NCBI GenBank assembly: GCA_013398175.1
Contig: VZRZ01006460.1
Span: forward strand, 475,863 to 539,862
Direction of reading: 5' to 3'
Origin: Climacteris rufus
Taxonomy: Eukaryota; Chordata; Aves; Passeriformes; Climacteridae
DNA: 64,000 bases
Shown: positions 25,220 through 38,600 of the stretch, piece after piece
Numbering within the stretch: the first letter of the stretch is position 1
Layout of the letters: every line of letters starts with the position of its first letter
Translations under genes and position numbers: made by a program
The notes under the pieces: model-generated
Databases searched by the model: none
What the model was told of the DNA's origin: nothing
What the model saw: the letters and a program-made list of their open reading frames with translations, nothing else

Positions 25220-28200
25220 TAGAAAGTTCTCAGCCAGAAATGTCAGAGAATTAATCCAGAATTGCAAACATCTGGCACAATCAGAAGTAACTGTTTAAAC
25301 AAACCCTTATACAGGACAGTACTAGACTAACTCAGCAATGCTGATGCCCTGTCCATAGTAATGGGTTTTATTCAATTTAAGAGTCTTCACAGATAATTGT
25401 ATCTTTTTAATGAAATTAATTTAAAAGCCTATTATATTTTTACTGGTGAAAATTTTATGCATAAGCCCAAGAATAAACAAACAAATAGAAAGATGCTAAG
25501 GAAGCAGGACAATAATATGCCTTCATGTGCAGGACAACTTGATTCATTAGAGTACTGTGGCAGAAGCAAACTTTCAAAAGGGACTTAAATGTGGTCAGTC
25601 TAATCCAGATCCAAATCTAGCCTGGTTACTTCATTGTAATTGAGATCAGATTCTGATGCCACCAGCAAAAGCTGCAAATACTCTTCTGAATACCATTTCA
25701 CCCTTATATTTGTTGGCAGAGCTTCAGCAATACATTTTGGAACCTGGGATGCCTCTTTCCCTGGATTGCTTCTGGCTGCTCCTGCTGGCAAGGGTGCACC
25801 ACTGGTCAGATGATGTCTAAAGTAAAAGCAAACCCTGTCTTGCTGGGGACACTGGACACAGTCCAGTTAGATGATCAGAAAGGGAACAAAGTGAACAAAG
25901 GTGTCTGCAATACACCAGAGAAGAGGAAAAGTGGCACAACTGGAAATAAATTCAGTTTGAATGAGGAGAGGTGTGACTGTGCTTTTCTAATTCTGTCCAG
26001 GACTCAGAAAGAGAGAGCCAGAAATAAATAGCACTGGGGGAGTTATTTTCTCATGGTATCTCCAGCCAAAAGCAAGTTGTTACCAGAAGTCTTCTGAGAC
26101 ACACTGAGTCAGGAATAGGAAAAAAAAAGGGCTCTGGGACTTAAGGCAAGATGTAGATGGCTTGAGGCACCCACTTCCAGAGCTGTCTTCCAGAAAAACT
26201 CCACCCAGCAGCCACACAGCCCTGGAAGTGCCAGCATCCACAGGACTCTGTGTAGTGCACACACAGGCCTCTCAAACCCCACGCTGAGCCACACGGTGTG
26301 GGCAAGCTTGGGCACAGGGATGAATCCCTGGCTTCAGACAGCTAAACCTCCCAGGGACCAGGAAATATGAACTGGGAGGGTTTTGTCCACAGGCATCTGT
26401 GCTCTGAACAAAGCTACATCTCTGCAGGCTGCTTCTCTCCTTTGCCAGCAAAAGTACTATTTACCCCACTGGGGCTTTTCTCGCATTTTGTAGGCAAAAC
26501 AGAGTGCCTGACATGAAGCCAGTCCAGGAAAGGGATGGCTCAGCTCCCCTCTAATCTTAAGTATTCCAGGGTGAGGGTCTTCTGCCGAGCTGAAGGTTGC
26601 TCATATTAGAGAGAGAGTCAATTATGGAACAAAGGTACCTGTGTTAGTACAGTTGCATTCTTAAAAAGTATGTAAGCAGTAAACAGCACCTCTGCAAAAG
26701 CAGGCATGGCACCCTAAAAGAATTGTGTTTTCTCTGGGCCACATCCATGCTTGGGCTCTTCTCAGGATACTGGTGAAACAGTAGTATGGAGGAGAAGGCC
26801 TTGTTGTACATACATTTAAACAAGTTCAGGCAGTGCTTTTCCTGACATTCATACTCATCACAATCTTCTGTATATATTGCATGTATATAAATGTATTTGT
26901 ACATGTAAGCATTTGTTTGTATGCATTTTAATATATGAATATATGTATAGATAATACTGGATATTTATCTAGATTGTGGAAAGACTACTTCATCCTGCAT
27001 TAGCAGCACTTCAAAACCCCAAGCAGTGCCAGTGTGAGGATGGAAGCCTGCTGTTTATATAGACTATTGTTAAATATGATTATTCCTTTAACTCACACCT
27101 CACTTTTCGTACAATATTGTAATATCCAATCAAGGCACATCACTGGTGACTCAGCAGTGTGTGTGTGCAAGCAGGTGTCCCATCCATCTCTGGTATTGAT
27201 ACTAATGTCAGCCCATGCAAGACTTGCAAACAGCAGTAAATAAGTTTGACACAGCTTTAGCAACACTTTGAGTTGTTTTGTTTTGTTTTAAAAAGGGAAT
27301 TGAAAGCAGTACTAAATAAAATGAGAGGGGTCACAAGTCTGTGGCCAAAATGGAACAATAACCATAGTAAACTGTTGAGCAATAAGAAACAAGAAGAGTT
27401 TTTGTCGATTTTTTTTTGTTTATTTGTTTGTTTATTTGTTTTCTACCCTCCTTGAATGTTTTCCACTTCATGTCGCCCACTGGATTGTGGAAATTGATTC
27501 CATCTGGATCTTTCCCAGTTATGTGTGCTGAGACACTGGCAGTCTTCAAGTTGGGTAGAGCAGTCGTCTCTGATTCAGATTTCTCATTACTTCTGTGGGA
27601 ATGCTACTCTCTCCCTCTGTGATGGGCTGAATTTGTCCCGTGGGAATGCAAGCTGCTAAAGAGTAAAGAGCTCCAACATCAACCCAGTGGTGACCAGTGG
27701 CTTCTAACCCATTGGAAGTAAATTTCATGGCAGTCTATACCTTGCAGCTGTTACAAACCGACCCCCACGGCAGAAACGATGATGGTTTCATTTTTCCTCC
27801 AAAATGTCAGGGACTGGCTTCCAGACTGGCTGAGCTACCAGATACCAGCCATTTTTACCTCTCTGTCAGGCAACAAAGTCCAGACCTACCTGATGGCCAT
27901 GTCTGTGCTGAGGAACAACACAACCAAACACAAAGCACAGCAGCATTTTGAAACAGTGCACTGAAATGTCAAAACCGGGGTTAGGATCTCATTATTTCAA
28001 AAAGGCTTCTGATATCTCAAGCCCATAAAATCTCACAGACTATTACTCAGATGATTTTCCTTTGGCACAGGCCGCTAATAAAGGCTTTGGACCACTTTAA
28101 GGTCAGTGAGCAGTTCTGCCTGCAAACTGAGTCCAGGGAGGTCAGGAATCCAGCACCTGTGCAGGTAGAAGTCACAAGGTAGAACCTTGTCCTACATCCT

Positions 28201-30581
28201 TGTCCTAGAGAGGAAGGAACTTCCTCTGATCACCTGCAATACATGCAAGGATTTTCAAGTTTTCATAGAGCCATATACCTGTCAAGAAGAAACTGCTGTT
28301 GGTCAAATGAGGCTGACAATTATTCCTCTGTTAATGGAAGAAATTTCAATGCATGCATGACCTTAAGTGGAGCTACTCAAATGACTGTGAACTGCTTAAA
28401 TAGAAGCAGAATTTAGCTCTGAATAGTCAGTAGTTCATGAATATCAACACGGTCTCACTGGGTTAAGGAAAAAATACATTACAGGTGGTTTTCTAATTGA
28501 CCAGAGAAAATTTTGGAAATTTAATCAACACATTTACTCTGCACATGAACAATTCATTTCACAGATGTTTTGTTAAGAGGCCCACAGGCCTTATGTTGAG
28601 GAAAAACTCTATTCAGCAATCTCTATTTTTACTCACATTGTTGAGTGGAGAGAAAATAGATGCTTCAGTTGACAGTCAAGGTCCCATTTTGCCACACATG
28701 GCCTACATGTGAAGCAGCCACCAGTCCAACCCAGTACATTTACAAAGTGGGCACATAGTGCAAGAGCAGGTGCCTAAAAGAAACAGGAGGAACACAAGAT
28801 AACAGGAAAATTATTAAGACTAATATGATAAACATAATCACTCATAGCCCTTCTCAGATCCTTTGTAGATCTTCTCAGATCTTAAAGTCTGAAGTTCTCT
28901 GTGAAGGTGTTAGATACACAGTGTTTACTCCTTGATGACTTTGAAGAGCATTTTCTGGAAAAAAAATCTGTTATTTATTTTTTTGGTGTAGCATTTCATT
29001 AGATGTTACAAAAGAAAATAAACTTTCTGCAAAGTGGAAAGAAAATGCAGCATTTCTGAAGTATCCATGTGAGATGTTTTTGTTTGTTCCTCCAGTGCAA
29101 GCCAAATCTTAATCTGGTCTTTTTATTAGTGTTATTGATGCATCAGGAAAAAAAGTAAGCAACCAGAGAGTGTTCTTTAAACAGATAATAAAATCCCTCA
29201 TTCTCAAAATCGAAAACAGATTGCTTCATGCCTGAAAAAAAATTGTCTCATCATAGGCATTGTTTTACAAGGCAAAAAGATTCTACTCATTTGTAAAATG
29301 AGGAACTTTCACAAAGAGTGAAAACCAAAAGTGCTGACACAAGAGAGGAAGAATGTTACCACAGTGTGATGTGAAGAAAAGAGACCGAAAAAAACCAAAC
29401 CTATACACTTTCAATCCTATATATATATGATCTCACGTTTTGATGTGAGTCAAATATTTTAAAGGAAAGAAAATAGAAATCTTTTCTGGTCAAGGTGGCT
29501 TAGACCAGGTTCACATGGGTAGTATGTGTGTATGCCCAGAAGTGTTTCTGCCACCTTCTCCTTCATATGTTTAAATCTGATTAGCTCTTCCATTAAGGAA
29601 GATTAACCGCATTTTGTAATTGCAAAATGCATAAAGGTAGAATAGGCAGAATTTTTCTTTTATTGATTGTCTTTCTTCTGTCCCCTTCCTTGTTGTTTCA
29701 CTTACTGGAAAGATTTTGGATTTAGATTACCCAAAGACTGTACAGCGACTAGAAAAATGGTTCCCTTTTTTCAGTGGGAATTATTAGCAGTACTGTAATA
29801 TCTATACATAATAAAAATATAAAGAAGAACAGTTTTCTCTTTAAAAATTTCCTATGCCTTCCCCACTGAGATGAAATGACCAAAAAGACACTATGACTTT
29901 ATTATGTGTGAAATCATTTTTAGTCAAGAAAAAGAAGAAATTATGAGTCTAAAATTCCTCAAAAATAAACCAACATAGAGAGCACAAGGAATTTTGCCCA
30001 AGCTGTAATATTCCCGTAACTATTTTAGAACTAGGTGGGGGGAAAAAAAAGCATCAAATTTTTCTATTTTGACATCTGGTTAGGAAAATAATAACTTTCT
30101 ACCTACAAAACCAAGTAACTCTCTGCTTCCTGATCACTGTCCTGTCTTTTGAAGAACATCTTTTAAACACCCTGTGTCTTCATTGTATCTTTGTTGCAAA
30201 TCAAGACTATGATCTAATGCTTAGTCAAGCAGGGATCCTCCTGGTCCGGAACCTTCTGGTGTCTATCACACAAAGGCCTGATGAGCAAAGTCTCACATGT
30301 TTGTTTCAGACTGTGATGACCACCTCAAATTGACACCAGAAGAGATGCTTCCTTCTCCAGACAACAAACTGTTGAAACACCAAAATTTTTAATGAAACCA
30401 GAAGGCTCAAAGACCATGTTGCCAGAAAGACATATTTCCTTAACCACGTATTATAGTCAGAGAAGGCAGAAAACTCAGCAGTGAGTCAGGAAGGATGGTT
30501 ATTTCTGATTTTAACAGTAGTAGTAATCTCTATACTCATCTCTAGGGAAAAGACAAGGACAAACTGACTAAAGGACCTCTC
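25220..30581. other. Unassigned non-coding DNA
   Basis: No gene was found. The segment holds a TTTG/TTTA microsatellite-like tract (27411-27442), a short TTTTG run near 27273-27290, AT-rich stretches at 26880-26960 and 29410-29430, and a local 11-bp repeat of CTTCTCAGATC near 28852 and 28870. Open frames at 25600-25791 (minus) and 25810-26031 (plus) are unrecognised and lack exon signals. Confidence 0.55.
27411..27442 (+). repeat. TTTG/TTTA microsatellite-like tract
   Basis: A T run is followed by alternating GTTT and ATTT tetranucleotide steps, ending at TTTGTTTTC. It is an impure tetranucleotide microsatellite. Confidence 0.7.
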
Positions 30582-30630
30582 TCTAGAAGGTAAATATAGA
30601 AAGATAATCTTTCTATATTTACCTTCTAGA
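30582..30630. repeat. Perfect 49-nt palindrome (24-bp arms, 1-nt centre)
   Basis: The left arm (30582-30605, beginning TCTAGAAGGTAAATATAG) and the right arm (30607-30630, ending TTTACCTTCTAGA) are exact reverse complements with a single A at 30606 between them. The symmetry stops abruptly on both sides (C on each flank). It can form a cruciform or a loop-less hairpin. It is not a microRNA precursor, because there is no loop. It may be a fold-back duplication made during replication or repair, or an assembly artefact. Confidence 0.95.
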
Positions 30631-31680
30631 CAATGATAATAAAAAAATATTTTTAAAATAGCAATTGTAGTTACAATAATAATAATAAATATGTGAAGAG
30701 TTAGTTATCTCATCCAAATAAACAAATAGGATGAAGAACTGGTACAGTTTCTTAAATAGCCATACTATAATTTTCATTCAATAGAGAAAAAACAGTAGCA
30801 ATAGTGATGTAGAAGAGTAGTCACAGCTCTTCACCTGATAGACCACAATTGTTGCAGTGGATGCTGTAGGTATTATGACAAGAGAGGAGAGCTGGAGGAA
30901 GATATAACAGAAATTGTTGGAATACTGGTGCTTTAAGAAAGATTTTGGGAGAAGGTAACAGGAGTGTTTAACAGAAAGATTCAGAACTGTGTTTGAGCTG
31001 AAGGGAGAGCCACAAAATAGCCACAAACCTCAGTCATAAAGACACAGTGACATTAAGTTGTGAAGAGTCCTCAAAATAAAGAGTTAAAATATTTATTTAT
31101 CACAGAGCTCAACTGGGATGGGATTTGTATACAAATATGTCTTTTTTGGTATTTTCTTCTTTATAGTTTCTTTCATGGTATGTGATTCCCTCTTTTTCCA
31201 ATCACCATTTAGCTACTTTTCTCTTACTCTATTTTACTGTAGATAATGACTTAAAATTAGAACTGCTGAATACACGAACTAATTGTGGAGCATTAAGGGG
31301 ACTGAAATTCAGATCAATTTACATACAAAAAAAGCTATAGTGGAAACTGTATTTCCCAGACCTCTGAAAAACAAGTGCAGCCACTGAGGTGCTGAGATAT
31401 GAAAAATACCTGCTTAGTCAATTCAAAAAGTGTTTGCCACGTTTGTTAGTGACTTTATTGATTCATTATGATCTGAAAGATATTTAGTTAATTGTACCTC
31501 TGAAATATTCTGTATTGAGTTTAACAATGAGGATAATAATATTCAGCATTTCCTTTCGTCTTATTAAACTAAGACTTGCTTTTCCATCTAAGACTTTAAA
31601 ATATTGGAAGCAGTGGAATAGAAAGGTCTATGGGTGGACTGGCAAGACCTTAACAAAGCTGTGCATTTGTCTGCTCATTT
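30631..31680. other. Unassigned AT-rich DNA
   Basis: Low-complexity A/T and AAT trinucleotide steps occur near 30640-30690. No gene was found. The frame at 30778-31026 (minus) has no recognisable feature. Confidence 0.6.
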
Positions 31681-32136
31681 TCATACAATCATGAAACCAT
31701 AAAATGGTTTGGGTTAGAAGGGACCTTAAAGATCACCTAGTTCCAAAAGCCCTGCCATGGACAGGGACACCTTCCACTAGACCAGGTTGCTCAAGGCACC
31801 ATCCAATCCAGCCTTGAAAACCTCCCAGAATGAGGCATCCACAACTTCTCTGGGCAACAGATTCCAGTGCCTCACCACCCTCAGAGCGAGAAATTTCTTC
31901 CTGATACCTAGTCTAAACCTGCCCTCTTTCAGTTTGAAGGCATCCTCTCTTGTCCCATCACTATATGCCCTTGCAAAAAGTCTCTTCCCATCTTTCTTGT
32001 AGGCTCCTTTCAGGTACTTGAAGGCTGCAATTAGGTCACCCTGAAGTGTTCTCTTCTCTAGGCTGAACAATTCCAATAATTGTCTCAGACATTCCTCATA
32101 GGATAGGCGCTCCATCCCTCTAAACATTTTTTGACT
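31681..32136 (-). mobile_element. CR1 LINE, 5'-truncated 3' end
   Basis: Read on the minus strand this is the end of an avian-type chicken-repeat-1 non-LTR retrotransposon: the ORF2 C-terminal coding part, then a short 3' UTR reading through 'ctagtggaaggtgtccctgtccatggcaggg', 'ggtcccttctaacccaaacc', to a degenerate octamer tail at 31681-31700. CR1 copies are usually truncated at the 5' end like this one. The 5' limit (32125-32150) is where similarity fades. It is in the opposite orientation to the copy at 55.5 kb. Confidence 0.95.
31777..32136 (-). pseudogene. CR1 ORF2 C-terminal remnant (open frame)
   Basis: The minus-strand frame is open and ends in the CR1 signature GLDGALSNLV followed by a stop at 31777-31779. 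Earlier parts read LEKRTLQGDLIAAFKYLKGA, KKDGKRLFARAYSDGT and RKKFLALRVVRHWNLLPREV, all typical of the region after the reverse transcriptase domain in CR1 ORF2. About 120 of the roughly 900-1000 residues of a full ORF2 remain. Endonuclease and reverse transcriptase domains are missing, so it cannot act alone. The open frame runs on past the recognisable CR1 similarity to 32157. The lack of internal stops suggests limited age or chance. Confidence 0.9.
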
Positions 32137-34150
32137 CTCAGCTAATGTCTTCCACAACGGTGGAAATGCAGAGTTGAATTTTCAGTTGCACATGGGTTTT
32201 GATACACTTTGAAGGGGGTATTAAACTCCACGTGTAGCCAAGATATCCTTATGTATCCTTAGGAGCTGGTGATGCTTGATGCATAATGATGATTCCTATA
32301 AAAACTTCTGTGAGTATAGGTACAGCTGCAATCCTTGATGAGCCTAGGAAATAGACTCTTCATTGCAATCTGCTTAAAGAATGCTTATGCTGTACCTTGT
32401 GGAAGGAGAGAAGACTGAATCCACAGCAACTTTCAAGAGAAGTGGGATGCAGTGAGACATGAAATAATGACAGTGGCAGCAATTTGAGACGTCTGGAGAA
32501 GTCTGTAAGCAATTACAACAGATTTTCCTTTTGCAAGGTGTTTTGTTATCAGAAAGCCCTAGTTTTAACTTCCCTTATCTGACACATGTAACACAAGGAT
32601 GATGACTAACAGTTAAATTTGCCATGTGAGTGTGCAATTGCCTTGATCTATAGACACTGTGTTATTGAATAGCAATGGCCAGTGATGCATTGCACCTCAC
32701 TGAAAAAATGCCTCTAATGGTTCTAAGAGCTGTTGTGAGACTCAGCTCAAACACAGAGCTCCCACATGCAAGAGATAGGCTTGCCTTTAGTGTATGCTTT
32801 ACTTGATACATCTAGGTTTAGTGATTACAACATCCTGGAACTAAAATGATAGGCTAATTAGGAGCTGGAAAGAACTTCCTGAGTCACTGGGTTCATCATC
32901 TCCTGACTTATATAATGTCTCACAAAGCAATGGAGCTTCAGCTGAAAGTTGCTCAGTTTTTGATATTCCTCCCACACAAAGGCTGTTTCACACCCTCACT
33001 GCCTTAATGGTCAAGATTTTTCTTCTCTTTTCTTGCACAATTTTAGATCCCCTTTATATCCATTTGTTTCTGTGCCAGCACTAGACTTTGGTATATATAG
33101 CTCTTTTCCCTTTCTACTTTTTACTTCTTTGATTTATTTCTGGAAAGCAATCTTATCCCTTTATAGCCTTCATTTTGTTAGGCTAAGAGAGAGGGACTTT
33201 TCTAATCTCCTCCTCCTAGAAGACAGTGTTCTCTTCCCCTAATCTTCTCTGTTCATTCTTTATATCTATTTCTCTTTGAATTCTCTCCTTCCTGAACATG
33301 GCTCACCAGAACAGTACATAGCAATCAGATCATTTTGGTATATTTTGTATTAGGATGACAATACTTCCCTCTTCTTCTCAGGTCTTCTTGAAGGCCGTGT
33401 CATGCTGGTACCTCACAGTAACTATGACCATATATTCTTCTTCTTAACACATTTCCAGAGGATGAGTTCCAGTATGTAGAGAAATTATTGGCATTAATCC
33501 ATAAAAGTGTGATGACGTTGTACTTAATGTTATTGAATTTCTATTCTTGTTATGCCAATTCTCAAGGTCATTCCAATTATTCTAGTATTGTTGTATCATC
33601 TCCGTTCTCTTTGGCACAAAAAAATGCCTCAACAAGTTACTAGAGAGAGTCTAACACAAGATAAGCCTCAGGACCCAGCCTGACAGGATCTGCCCTTGTC
33701 TATGTCCCTCTAAAAGTACCATTCTCTTCACAACGTTAAGTAGGGTTGCCTTCTTCTTTGCCTGGTCACCATGCAGTCCTTGTATGTACCCCCTTCTCCA
33801 TGCTATGAGCCACACTGCAGGATTCATTGCTTTGATGAAGTCAAGAGAGATTATACATGTTGCAGTTTTTTTTCCGAAAAGCCAATATTATACCACAGAC
33901 AAATGTGTATGGGATAATATAGCAACGCGAAATTTGTATTTCATCCCTTTTTCAGCATCCTTGATTGTTCCTAGTGCTCAACTGTTTGTCCTTCAGATTA
34001 AGACATATGTAAACATTGCCTGTAAAAAATTTCAGTGGCTACACCTGTTTTGCAAAACTAATCAGAGTGGTGGGCAAGAATTACACTGGTTCCAAAATTT
34101 GGATAGCTTTAATACACTGAAAAAAATGAAGGCTTCCCGAAAACTCTCTA

Positions 34151-34166
34151 TTTTTTTTTTTTTTTT
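34151..34166 (+). repeat. T16 homopolymer
   Basis: A run of 16 T bases. I see no retroposed gene body ending at it on the minus strand, so it is treated as a simple repeat. Confidence 0.9.
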
Positions 34167-35045
34167 AATTCACAACAGACTTTACATTTACAGGAAACCA
34201 CTTCTAAAATGCACCAGATTGCAATATTTTCCGTGTCAGCTATTTAAAGTGCTCCCAAGAGCTTTCCTTTTGCCTACCCTCCAAGCTTCCTTCTCCCAGT
34301 TCAGCCTGGAATTCCATAATAGTTGAGCTGATCCAATTTTTGCTCAAACCACTTTCACCGCTGGCAGTCACTAGCCTCATATGAAATAACTTTGTGAAGT
34401 TGACAAAAACTGGAATTTGATCTCCTATGCAGGTCCATGCTTTCCAAACACATTCTGGTAAAAGTAGGAAGAGATTGCATCATTAAAGCCTGCAGTCAAT
34501 TCAAAAGACTTTTCTCAGCTCTGCACCACACTTTGTGACTTTGCAGAGAAGCGTTCAGAAATTTCACACACAGCACAGACCACAGTTGCCCATTTCCTTC
34601 ATCATCATAGGCAGGAATTAAAAACTTTTGGCCAAGCTGCCTAATAGGCAGCTGGTTGCAATTAGATGGAGCATTACATCCATTTCTTAACAAACTTCAC
34701 AACCGGATAACTACGGTATGAGCAATATACCATGAAAATTTGCCAGCATGTTTAATTTCTCTGCATATCTGGTGGTTTCTGTACCTTGCCCTCATTTTTG
34801 CAGCCTGCTCACATGCTGTCTGACTCTTAGCTTTCCCACCCTGTCGCAATATGGCTGCTCAAAGATTTAAGCAAGACTTTTGTCAGCCTTTACGTAGATG
34901 TGCAGCTCTGTGGCAGGACATAGGTTGCAAAATTAATGCATTTGATCTTCTAAAAATAGCCTTAGTGCCTGAACAGAAAGCCAGTGATAGCATGTTTTTT
35001 ATATACTGCACTTTCATTTCCCCTGCTAAACTGAGGTTAAGTACC

Positions 35046-35084
35046 ACTCATCTTGCTCACACGAACAGTCCCACTGACGTGGTT
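35046..35084 (+). repeat. Degraded palindromic amniote repeat fragment
   Basis: The phrase GCTCACACGAACAGTCCCACTGACG resembles the 'ctcacatgaatagtcccattgacttcaatggga' motif of a dispersed repeat known from turtles, crocodiles and birds. The distal half of the usual palindrome is not visible. No family name is claimed. Confidence 0.3.
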
Positions 35085-35609
35085 TTGTGCAGAAGATTAA
35101 GAAATCATTTTCACTGTTTCTTTCAAGAGCAGAAATAAAATGAACGGTATTTCTGAAGAAGCAATTGCATTTGCTACTCCTTAAAAAAGTCTCAAATTAG
35201 GAGACAAAATATATCTTTTGTCAAAGTCTATGTACAAGAAAACATCTAAGTTCAAAAGCTATAAATTCTGTAAAAAAATAAATTAATAAAATTCCTGCTT
35301 CCCATTAGTTAAATCTGCTCTCTGGAAAACTCCAATATCCATAGATATATCAAGAACCATAATATTAATGCAACTGGCCTTAAAGCAAATTCAAAGAGCA
35401 ATAAGATGAACATTATTGTGCTCAACCTGTACTAATCCATTTGCCGAATTTTCTCTTTTCCTGCTTAGAAAATGAACAGCTTGGGCCCTCATGATTATAC
35501 TATCTAGAGAAGAGAAAAGTTGTACTAATGTAGCATACAGAGCAAGAGCAGGGTGAAGGGTGGCAAAGATTTCATTCCTTCTGTGCCCTAAAGGGAGGCA
35601 CTGAAGGGT

Positions 35610-35671
35610 GTCATTTAAAAAAAGACAGAGAACAGTCTTTTAAAAAAAGACTTTGTCTTTTAAAAAAAGAC
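35610..35671. repeat. Triplicated near-palindromic 17-mer
   Basis: GTCTTTTAAAAAAAGAC occurs exactly at 35635-35651 and 35655-35671, and as a variant (GTCATTTAAAAAAAGAC) at 35610-35626. Each unit is nearly its own reverse complement (GTCTTTT...AAAAGAC). Spacings are 25 and 20 bases. The units can form hairpins singly or with one another. Confidence 0.85.
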
Positions 35672-38600
35672 AATGACAGTCAAGTAAATGAGAAGCAAGA
35701 AGGAGAACACAAGAGTGGCATAAACTGGGGTAGAACAAGCAGATAAAAGGAAGGTTACTTTGCAATGGCATGTAGAAAACCCTGGAGTATTAATGTGTAC
35801 TGTGGGCTCCCCCCATGGATCCTTGTGGCCTCATTGTTTTACAGGGAAACTTGCTGACAAACAGCACTGTTGAGTTGATGATCATGAATGACGCTTCTCA
35901 CCCCACCAGATCTGTCCAAGTGACCAAATGAAGGACAAGCTTCCAGGGTTTGTTGTCTAACAACAGGCAGCAGGTCCCCCAGATATGCAGGCTGGTGTAA
36001 GCAGGGAAGAAAGATGTAGGATACAATGGACTCTGCACCTCTTCCAATGCCAAGGGAAAAAAATCTGAAATTTTCAATAGGGATTAATAAAAGAAGCATA
36101 GTCAATGTGGTGCAGGGACAGAAAAGCATGCACTTAGAAATAAGCTGATACTCCTTATATTAACAATGTCTAATATTTTATTAACATTTCTCAAACTACT
36201 CAAAGTCTGAAATGTAATCCTACTTTGCAGTTCAACTTCTGGCTAAACTCGCAATCCACTAAGCACAGCTGGTACATTCAGAGTGCAAAATGTATTTCTG
36301 GGCCTATTTGTGAAAAAGGGGAAGGGGGAGATAAGCAAAACTATGACCATTTGCTGGTCTCTCATTCTTAATTTTCCATCTTACAGAACTCTATTTTCAA
36401 AGATGGACATCCTAAAACCCATGTTTGTAAATTATGTCTTTAACCAAGGATCTGAAATACCGGTTCAAAATTTCATAAACTGGATAGTTTCCAGATTTCG
36501 AAGAATTTAATCTCTTGTATCCTAACTGTCATCTTATTTAAGTCACTGATAAGCTTTTGCTGACAACAATGGGAAGAGGAATTACTTTTTCTGAGAGAAA
36601 CAGGACAAAGAAGCTACCTTAAAAGATCTGACTTCAAAGGAAGGAGGTCAAATAACCTGCTGTCGCATAACACATCATTACATTGGCATTCTCCTTCGCT
36701 CTTGAATTTTAACATTGTAGAGAGGATAATGATACTAAAAAATAACACTTGGAGTTTCCACTTCCTATTAGTAACTGTGTTTTACTGGAAGCAATTGATA
36801 TCTATAAATGTGTCACGGGATGCAATATTACTGACAATTTTAGCTGGAAAGAACCACCACATGTTTTTCCCCTCTCCCATCCCTATGTATATGTTCTGTA
36901 ATATGGGGTTTTCTTTCTTTTCCTGTATTCAAGAGCATTTCCAATCTAACTTTCAAAGCCTATTTGTTCACACAGAACAACATAGAAAACAGAGAATTTT
37001 CCTTCAGACAGCCCACCATGCCCCTCCCTCTGGAAGTCTTGATTGCCTTGAGTTAACCAAGTAAAATTACTATCTCAGAGGTGATTTTATGTGGCAAAAC
37101 TGAAAATATATCCATTTGAAAATACTTCTGTGCCACAGAAGTTCTGTATTTTTAGCATTTTATTCTCCCCGATCAGACTGCATCTTCCATGGTCTCCCAC
37201 GTACATGGCCATACTGCATCTCAGAAGTACTACGACTTTCCAGCAGCATTGCTTTCCTGTAAAGGAGCATATAAGATACATGAGGTTAGAGCCACAGAAG
37301 AGACTTAGGCCTATCAGATGCCCAAGTTTGATATAACTAATTGCACAAGACATGTACAGTGCATTGTCTGCAATGTGTTCCCCTGCTTTCTTAAATATGA
37401 TGTCTGACTTCCCTGCTGCCATTGAGTATCTGGTGGCTCAGAGAAGTCCTTTGCAGCCCGTACATACCGAGTATCACAATCAATGCCCAGGCACACTTCC
37501 ATCACCTGTAAAAAATTCTGGAGGAAGAAAGGAGGCTGTTTGTTATGCTCATTCCCATCTTTTCAATATTGTAGGCTGGTGGCTAGAGCATGGGTGTAGA
37601 GGGGTGGGAGCACCACTTTGCAATCCCTCTTCTTCCTAAAGGGTCTTAAACCTGTTCAAAGTAAATGCTTAAACAGTGTTTGCAGGGCCATTCTTACACC
37701 ACAGTCTGATGGGCATGCATTCCGATGAAACTGGAATAGATGCCACATGAAAAATAAAAATATTTCCAATGCATAACTTTTTAGCCCTTTGTTATCAGCA
37801 AAAAACTGATCTTCTCACCTAACCTACTCTGTGTTATGGATCCTACCTGCAGGACCTAGATGCAGCCTTTGCATCCAATGCAGTCTCATCCAGGGACTTT
37901 CTCACTTGTGTTTTTCTTTTCTCCCCTTAAATACATATTCTGATAGAAAATGTACTGGACTATGAGGACTGCTTAATTTTGGTGTGGAAACCATTACTGT
38001 AAAACACACAAGCAATGACCTTTTAGTGAGCATCCACAGTTAACATGCCAGCCAACTGTCTGGGTTTCAAAAAAGTTTCTCTCTGTGGTGTGAAAAAGAA
38101 AGTGTGCAAATCAGCCATGAGAGAATGAAAGCCAAGGTCAAGGCAGTTCCCAGGAGCTCTCCCTGGTTACAAACATAAAGGGAGCTTGCAAAAAGCTGGA
38201 ATGAGGTTAATCAAAACAGATGTTAACGTAACTGAGATAGGAAACTGGCTCTAAAAGCATCTCTGTGGATATATCATACTTCTAGGTTAAATGTGAAAAA
38301 AAAGTCTTTTTGTAATTATCATCTCATTATTAAGCAGCAGACCTTACCACAAAACATTTGATGTTTGTCACTGAAAAGAAGGTTTTATCCTTCTCACATG
38401 ATGTGACACAATCTCTGGCCCCAGACGCAGAATATATCAGCTGATGCCAACACTTTCTCCTTCCATGTTCTAAATATTGCTGATCAGGCCAAGTTTCATT
38501 TCACTGAAAAGACCACTTTCTTTCCTGCCTGTGTGGAAGAGAAAAACTTGTTAGGGTTCAGATGTGATACCTGCGTCTCTGTCAGTTCAAACTGCAACCT

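Larger units (their letters stand above)
32137..35609. other. Unassigned non-coding DNA
   Basis: No gene was found. The 180-codon plus frame at 33784-34326 has no domain, contains a run of Phe coded by the T16 tract (34151-34166) and is judged fortuitous. A small 'tatccttatgtatcctta' local repeat lies near 32247-32265. A possible old amniote repeat lies at 35046-35084. Confidence 0.6.

Noticed and set aside
30582..30630. MicroRNA hairpin
   Set aside because: The arms are perfectly paired with only a 1-nt centre. A precursor needs a loop and usually some mismatches.
33784..34326. 180-codon open frame
   Set aside because: It runs through a T16 tract giving a Phe run, has no domain and shows no codon-like pattern.
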